This document shows positions 59,668 to 64,000 of a stretch of DNA of 64,000 bases, piece by piece (within the stretch, counting starts at the first letter, position 1; every line of letters starts with the position of its first letter). The position numbers and the translations under genes are program-made. Below the pieces are notes generated by a model, which ran no database searches, was not told where the DNA came from, and was given only the letters and a program-made list of their open reading frames with translations. Source of the stretch: Panagrolaimus kolymaensis (lineage: Eukaryota; Nematoda; Chromadorea; Rhabditida; Panagrolaimidae); NCBI GenBank assembly GCA_028622995.1, contig JAJQJQ010000021.1:1-64000 (forward strand), written 5' to 3'.

Positions 59668-61302
59668 TATTTTTTTCTAAAATTAAAGATAATAAAAAAC
59701 GTTTTAATTGAGAAATTAAAGCACAAAAGTATTGTTTCCGAAAACAATTTTATTTTCTCTCCATATCCTTCCACAAAAATTAATTAATAACAAAAAATGG
59801 TTAATAGTTGGAGAGAAAAAAAATAGGCAAGTAAAAGTGAGAATATTCTTGAAGGTAACCTCGAGGAGTGAATTTCCCCCTATATTATTTATGAACAATC
59901 TTATTATCCCATTTTTATGACATTCATTCATTTCGTTTTGAGTTGTGAGGCTCATGACATAACCTATTGATTAATTTAGTGGTTTGGGTAGCCCTTTCTT
60001 GCATTATTTTTATGCAAAAAAAAAAACGATGTGATGAACAATAGAAAAAAAGAAACACACAATAATCTAGAAAAAAAAATTTAATTTCAGAAAATTTTAA
60101 ATGCATATTTGATTCGGCATAAAATTTTTATTAGGACTTTTAAAAAAATTATTTAGTTAAAAAATAACATCATGATGAAAATTGATTTAGTTAAGCAAAA
60201 AATCTATTTTTACAACATTTTTAGGAAAAGAAAATTCTGTAAAAAATTTTTAATACCTAAAAATACGTTATTATTCATATTTTTCAGAAAATGAAAATAA
60301 AGAAGTAAGCAAAGCATTGCGTAAAATTTGAATGGGAAAAACTTGTTTTTCATTCTTTAATAATGAAACCTTAAAAAAATTTAAAAAATTAAAAATTTCG
60401 TCTTTTAATCACTCCCGAGCGATGGTATATGTAAATAACGCCTCCTGGGCCATAAATAATGCCACTTCGATGCATTTTGCTTTAGCAAATTTACATAGAT
60501 AAAAAAATTCGTTACTTTTAGAGTCTGTAAAACTTTCGATTCCATTAACCACTACTATTTTTTGTATATTCTGTGATGGTAAGGAATACCTCATAATAAA
60601 AAAATAAACCACACGATATTCAGAAAAATCGTCAGTTTGTAAGAAAAAAATCCATAGTTTGACTTTTTTCTTCGATAAAGATATTATAAAATTCTTCTTT
60701 TTCTCCAATTTTTTCTTTGTTATCCATCTTTATTTTAATTCCATGCGTTTATTAAAAACTTTATGAATTATTTTTGCCACCAAAAGCTTCTAATTCATTA
60801 TATTATCAAATGAATGAAGCTTTGATAAAAAAAATTTGCTGTTGCCTTTTATTTTCAAATGCGCGTCATTTTTTTAAATCCTAAAACGAAATAACTGTTG
60901 CACTCTCTCAATGCCTACGGTATATTTTTTAATGGTCGTATTTTCCTTTTTTTGTTCCTTGAGTGTTAGTTTCACTTTTTGATTGATTGATATTTTTTGC
61001 TACTTGGCGGTTGAATTAATTTTAAGTTATGTGTTACGCCAAGCTTAATAAACGTTACTTTTCATTTTTCTTTCGATTCCAGCGGTAGAATAACCTATGT
61101 ATTTATGTGTGCTGTTTGTTACTATCGTGTTTCTTTTACTTTCTTATTTTTCTATCTCCGCGTTTGCATTAAACCTTTGAATATTCTCCATCAACATCTT
61201 CCTTACTAAACTCTTTAACTTTTCAGGATTCATCATCACTTTCTCTTCGAATCAAAACCAAGAAAATCAGACAAATCTGGTAAAACAACAACACCCAAGA
61301 AA
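59668..61302. other. Gap with a diverged dss-1 upstream region
   Basis: No supported gene. The stretch at about 60740-60860 resembles 47910-48040, and 61190-61302 resembles 48080-48210 (outron and first codons of dss-1). An open 99-codon stretch on the minus strand at 60409-60708 was not recognised. Confidence 0.5.
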
Positions 61303-62888
61303 ATGAGCTCTTCCATGGACAATACAAATGATTCAAAACCATCAACTAAAAACTTTTTAGTTTTATTGAAAAAGCTGTATGAGGAGGATCATGCATTTTA
61401 TAGCTGGTGGAATCGTTTAGAAAAAGAACAACAAAATCTTATTAGTTGTGCTGTTTCATTCAAAGAAAAACCAGTACAATTTGATCTTGGTAAAGAATTT
61501 GAAGAAATATTGTTTGATTGGCGTAAAGTTGATGTAAGTATTTTTGTGAAGTTTATAGTTTTGAGTCTATGATGAGAATAAGCTTTCAAAATAGTAAAAA
61601 TTCTCTTTGTTTCCTCAATTTATAGCTTAGTTAGATTTTGAGCTTATTTTTCTCTAATACCTTGTGTTTTTTTCTCGCTTTCATAGCTACTTTTACTAAA
61701 ATTTGAGACTATTGCTTGTTGTCATAATAAACCATATTTACATAAATAACTAATATTCCATTTTTTCAGACCACTTTCAACCTCGAAAATGGCAAACTTC
61801 ATCAAATTCAAAAAGGTACTAATGGCACAAAGGATACAAAGATCGTACGGTCCATTCAGTTCGGCAAATTGATCATTGATATGGAATGCGATGGAGTCAA
61901 GGCTTTTCGTGTTTACAATTCAGCGAAATGTGGTCAAGAATTTGCTGGCAAATGGGACTTCGTCGAATCTGATAACTTTGATGGCTATATGAAAGTTGCA
62001 GGTGTTGGAATGATCCATCAAGATGTTGCAAACAACATTTACCATCAACTTCAATTCGAAGTTAATGACAATCGATGGGTCATAAAAACTTTATCATCAT
62101 TCAAGAACACCACCGTTGAATTTGATCTTGATTAAGAATTTGAAGAAATTACTGGTGATGGTCGCAAAGTTATGGTGAGTACTTTTTTGAAGTTAATAGC
62201 TTTGAACGTAAGATGAGATTAAGCCGCTTAGTTCGTCATTTTGTATCTTTGTTAAATTTTGAGCATTTGTTACGTTAAAACGTCGAGTTTTTCTAACTAT
62301 CATAGCTTCTTTTGCTAAAAATTGAGACTATTGCTTGTTGTAATAATAAACCATATTTTCGTAAATAACTAATACTCCTTTTTTTCAGAGCACTTTCAAC
62401 CTCGAAAATGGCAAACTTCATCAAATTCAAAAAGGTACTGATGGCGCAAAGGACTCAACTTTCGATCGGTTCGTTAAAGGTGGCAAATTGATCATTGATA
62501 TGGAATGCGATGGAGTCAAAGCTCGTCTAGTTTACAATTCATCGAAATGTGGTCAAGAATTTGCAGGCAAATGGAACTATAAAGAATCTATTTCTTATAA
62601 TGAATTTTTGGAAACTTCTGGTTCTATTATCCATCAATGTAAAGTTGCAAACAACTTGAAACCTCACCTTGTTTTCGAAGTCAATGGCGTTCACTGGGTC
62701 ATGAAAACTTTTCATTCTATTGGAAAACTAAATATTGCATTGCCTTTTTTGAATTTTGTTTTTGGTGGTGAGCCATCGGATGTTGATACACTTCATTTTA
62801 CAAAGCTTGTTAAAGCAGTAAGTTTTTCCATTTTTTGTTTTAATACTTATTCTCATTCTTTCAGACTCAAGGCTTACGTGCTCAATAA
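61303..62888 (+). pseudogene. Chimeric dss-1 / multi-domain fatty-acid-binding gene with in-frame stop
   Basis: Exons 61303-61533, 61770-62174, 62389-62817 and 62865-62888, bounded by the same GTAAGT-like donors and TTTTTTCAG acceptors as lbp. The first codons (SSSMDNTNDSKPSTKN) match the dss-1 N-terminal coding region, joined to an eroded lbp domain (FDLGKEFEEI). Exon 2 joins the end of one FABP domain (VFRVY-like) directly to the start of another, replacing stop and Met with AKCGQEFAGKWD, a fused array of domains. At 62133-62135 a TAA occurs where copy 1 has AAA (DLGKEF becomes DLD-stop), ending the frame inside domain 2. Exon 3 repeats the join, then diverges. The tail TQGLRAQ and 3' UTR match lbp. 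Probably non-functional or truncated. Confidence 0.75.
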
Positions 62889-64000
62889 GAACATCAGAAA
62901 GAAGGAGCAGCTATGGATAGCTTTCGCATATCACTTCATTTATCATTTGATAACTTCTCTCCTATTTTCTCTCTTTGTCATAATTGCTTAATTTTATTTA
63001 TTATATTTATATTGTTCATGTAAAAGGTTAAAATAAATTTGTTACATTATTTACTTGTTTTCGTACTTGTTTTTTTGGTTGGGGAAAACTTTTTGATGGA
63101 TTTTTTGGTGACATCGGGAGATTCAAAAATTAGTCTCGTATTTCATGTTCAGATTGATAACTATCACACAAACATATTAGCATAAGCAATTCGACCAGTT
63201 TGAGACTTTTGTTTGAACGTATCAATCAAATTTTGAAAATGCTGCGCTAACATTCATTCTCATCGCGTTTTTTGCATGCTTCATTCTCATTTTTAGGCGA
63301 GCAAACATTTTCTCGTCTTTCATTTTTTCATTCTCTGTCTTTGCATTTTCAAGACGATGAAGTTAACGGCTAAACAATTTCTTCAAACATCTCGTATTTG
63401 TCATCATGTTGTTAATGGAAAATGGACAACAACACATTATACTCAAAAGTGTCGAAGAAAGGATGAACGATGGAAGAATGTGGATATGTCTCGTGATTCG
63501 GAAGAATATGATGTTGTTATAGTTGGTGGTGGTCCTGCTGGTTTATCTGCAGCTATTCGATTGAAGCAACTTGCTAATGAACACAATAAAGGTATGTAAG
63601 CTTTTGTTTTTTACAGCGCTTCGAGGAGTTTATTCTTGCTATTTATCTGCTTATGACTAATGTGTTTCTTGTTTCAGAAGTCAAAGTTTGTTTGGTTGAG
63701 AAAGCTCCTGAATTAGGTGCTCATACTTTTTCTGGTGCTGTTATTCAAACTGATGGTCTTGATAAATTGATTCCAAACTGGCGAGAACAAGAATCACCTA
63801 TCTTTCAAAAAGTCACTGTATGTTTGTATAACTCATGCTTCTTATTCTTCTTTATCCACTTGTTTTTCAGTCAGAAAAGATTTACATTATGACATCCAAA
63901 GGTCGCATTCCTGTTCCAATGTTTCCATTGCTTCCTTTGTATAACAAAGGCAATTATGTTGTTCGTCTTGGTCATGTTGTTAAATGGCTTGGTGAAAAAG
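62875..64000 (+). repeat. Segmental duplication, copy 2
   Basis: Counterpart of 52652-53777 at offset 10223. Continues to the end of the window. Starts at the last codons of the chimeric lbp gene. Confidence 0.88.
63357..64000 (+). CDS. ETF-ubiquinone oxidoreductase, 5' part of a second, probably full copy
   Basis: Exons 63357-63591, 63678-63817 and from 63871 to beyond the window edge. The encoded protein matches the truncated copy at 53134, including the leader, the [16 protein letters not shown] motif and [13 protein letters not shown]. Because copy 1 lacks the rest, this is the likely complete mitochondrial ETF-QO gene (let-721 in C. elegans by family). It lies about 470 bases after the lbp chimera, as copy 1 lies after the intact lbp. 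Confidence 0.85.

Noticed and set aside
60409..60708. 99-codon open frame on the minus strand
   Set aside because: Not recognised, no splice partners, AT-rich; cannot be supported as a gene.
1..64000. tRNA, rRNA and snRNA genes
   Set aside because: None seen on reading; AT-rich low complexity makes short RNA genes easy to miss, so a covariance-model search would be needed.

Overview
The window looks like AT-rich (roughly 75% A+T by eye) nuclear DNA from a nematode. Genes are split by short GT-AG introns whose acceptors read TTTTCAG or TTTTTAG. The content is nematode-typical: an Srt-like chemoreceptor, two further serpentine receptors, a short intracellular fatty-acid-binding protein (lbp type), a DRE-1/FBXO11 orthologue and a Cys-loop channel. 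The lineage inside Nematoda cannot be fixed from the sequence. All gene models were built by hand from reading frame, splice sites and phase.

Layout: 0.4-2.7 kb (-), 5' part of a Cys-loop ligand-gated channel. 4.3-9.5 kb (-), two tandem DEAD-box helicase genes duplicated together with their upstream DNA; the second has frame problems. 10.2-20.6 kb, a 10.4-kb LTR element on the minus strand with identical 441-bp LTRs and a CATA target duplication, carrying two gag-like genes and no recognisable pol. 21.1-23.5 kb, two convergent paralogous chemoreceptor-like genes. 24.8-27.9 kb, an MFSD8/CLN7-like transporter. 30.6-41.3 kb, a complete FBXO11/DRE-1 gene (F-box, beta-helix repeats, UBR-type zinc finger). 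45.2-47.0 kb (-), an Srt-like receptor. 48.1 kb, SEM1/DSS1. 52-54 kb, an intact fatty-acid-binding protein gene followed by the first part of an ETF-ubiquinone oxidoreductase (ETF-QO) gene. 54.9-56.9 kb, a 2.0-kb gag-only LTR retrotransposon with identical LTRs, PBS, PPT and 5-bp target duplication. 57.0-59.7 kb (-), an unusual HAT-repeat/F-box-like gene. 61.2-64.0 kb, a rearranged second copy of the dss-1/lbp/ETF-QO block, with a chimeric multi-domain lbp gene followed by a second ETF-QO start that runs off the window.

The signal that ordinary annotation does not explain is a field of a short, strand-fixed motif: an A/T run followed by AACTG. It recurs about every 30-100 bases from about 31.63 to 45.93 kb. 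It fills the FBXO11 introns, continues through the intergenic DNA, and ends inside an antisense intron of the Srt-like gene. I count about 130 copies by eye, an order of magnitude more than base composition predicts, almost all on the plus strand. It resembles a dense array of promoter-like or protein-binding sites (a nematode piRNA cluster or a chromosome pairing-centre type array are the leading analogies), but its function is unknown.

Other highlights are the two pol-less gag elements, several MITE-like foldback elements, and the segmental duplication that produced a truncated ETF-QO gene and a dss-1/lbp chimera.
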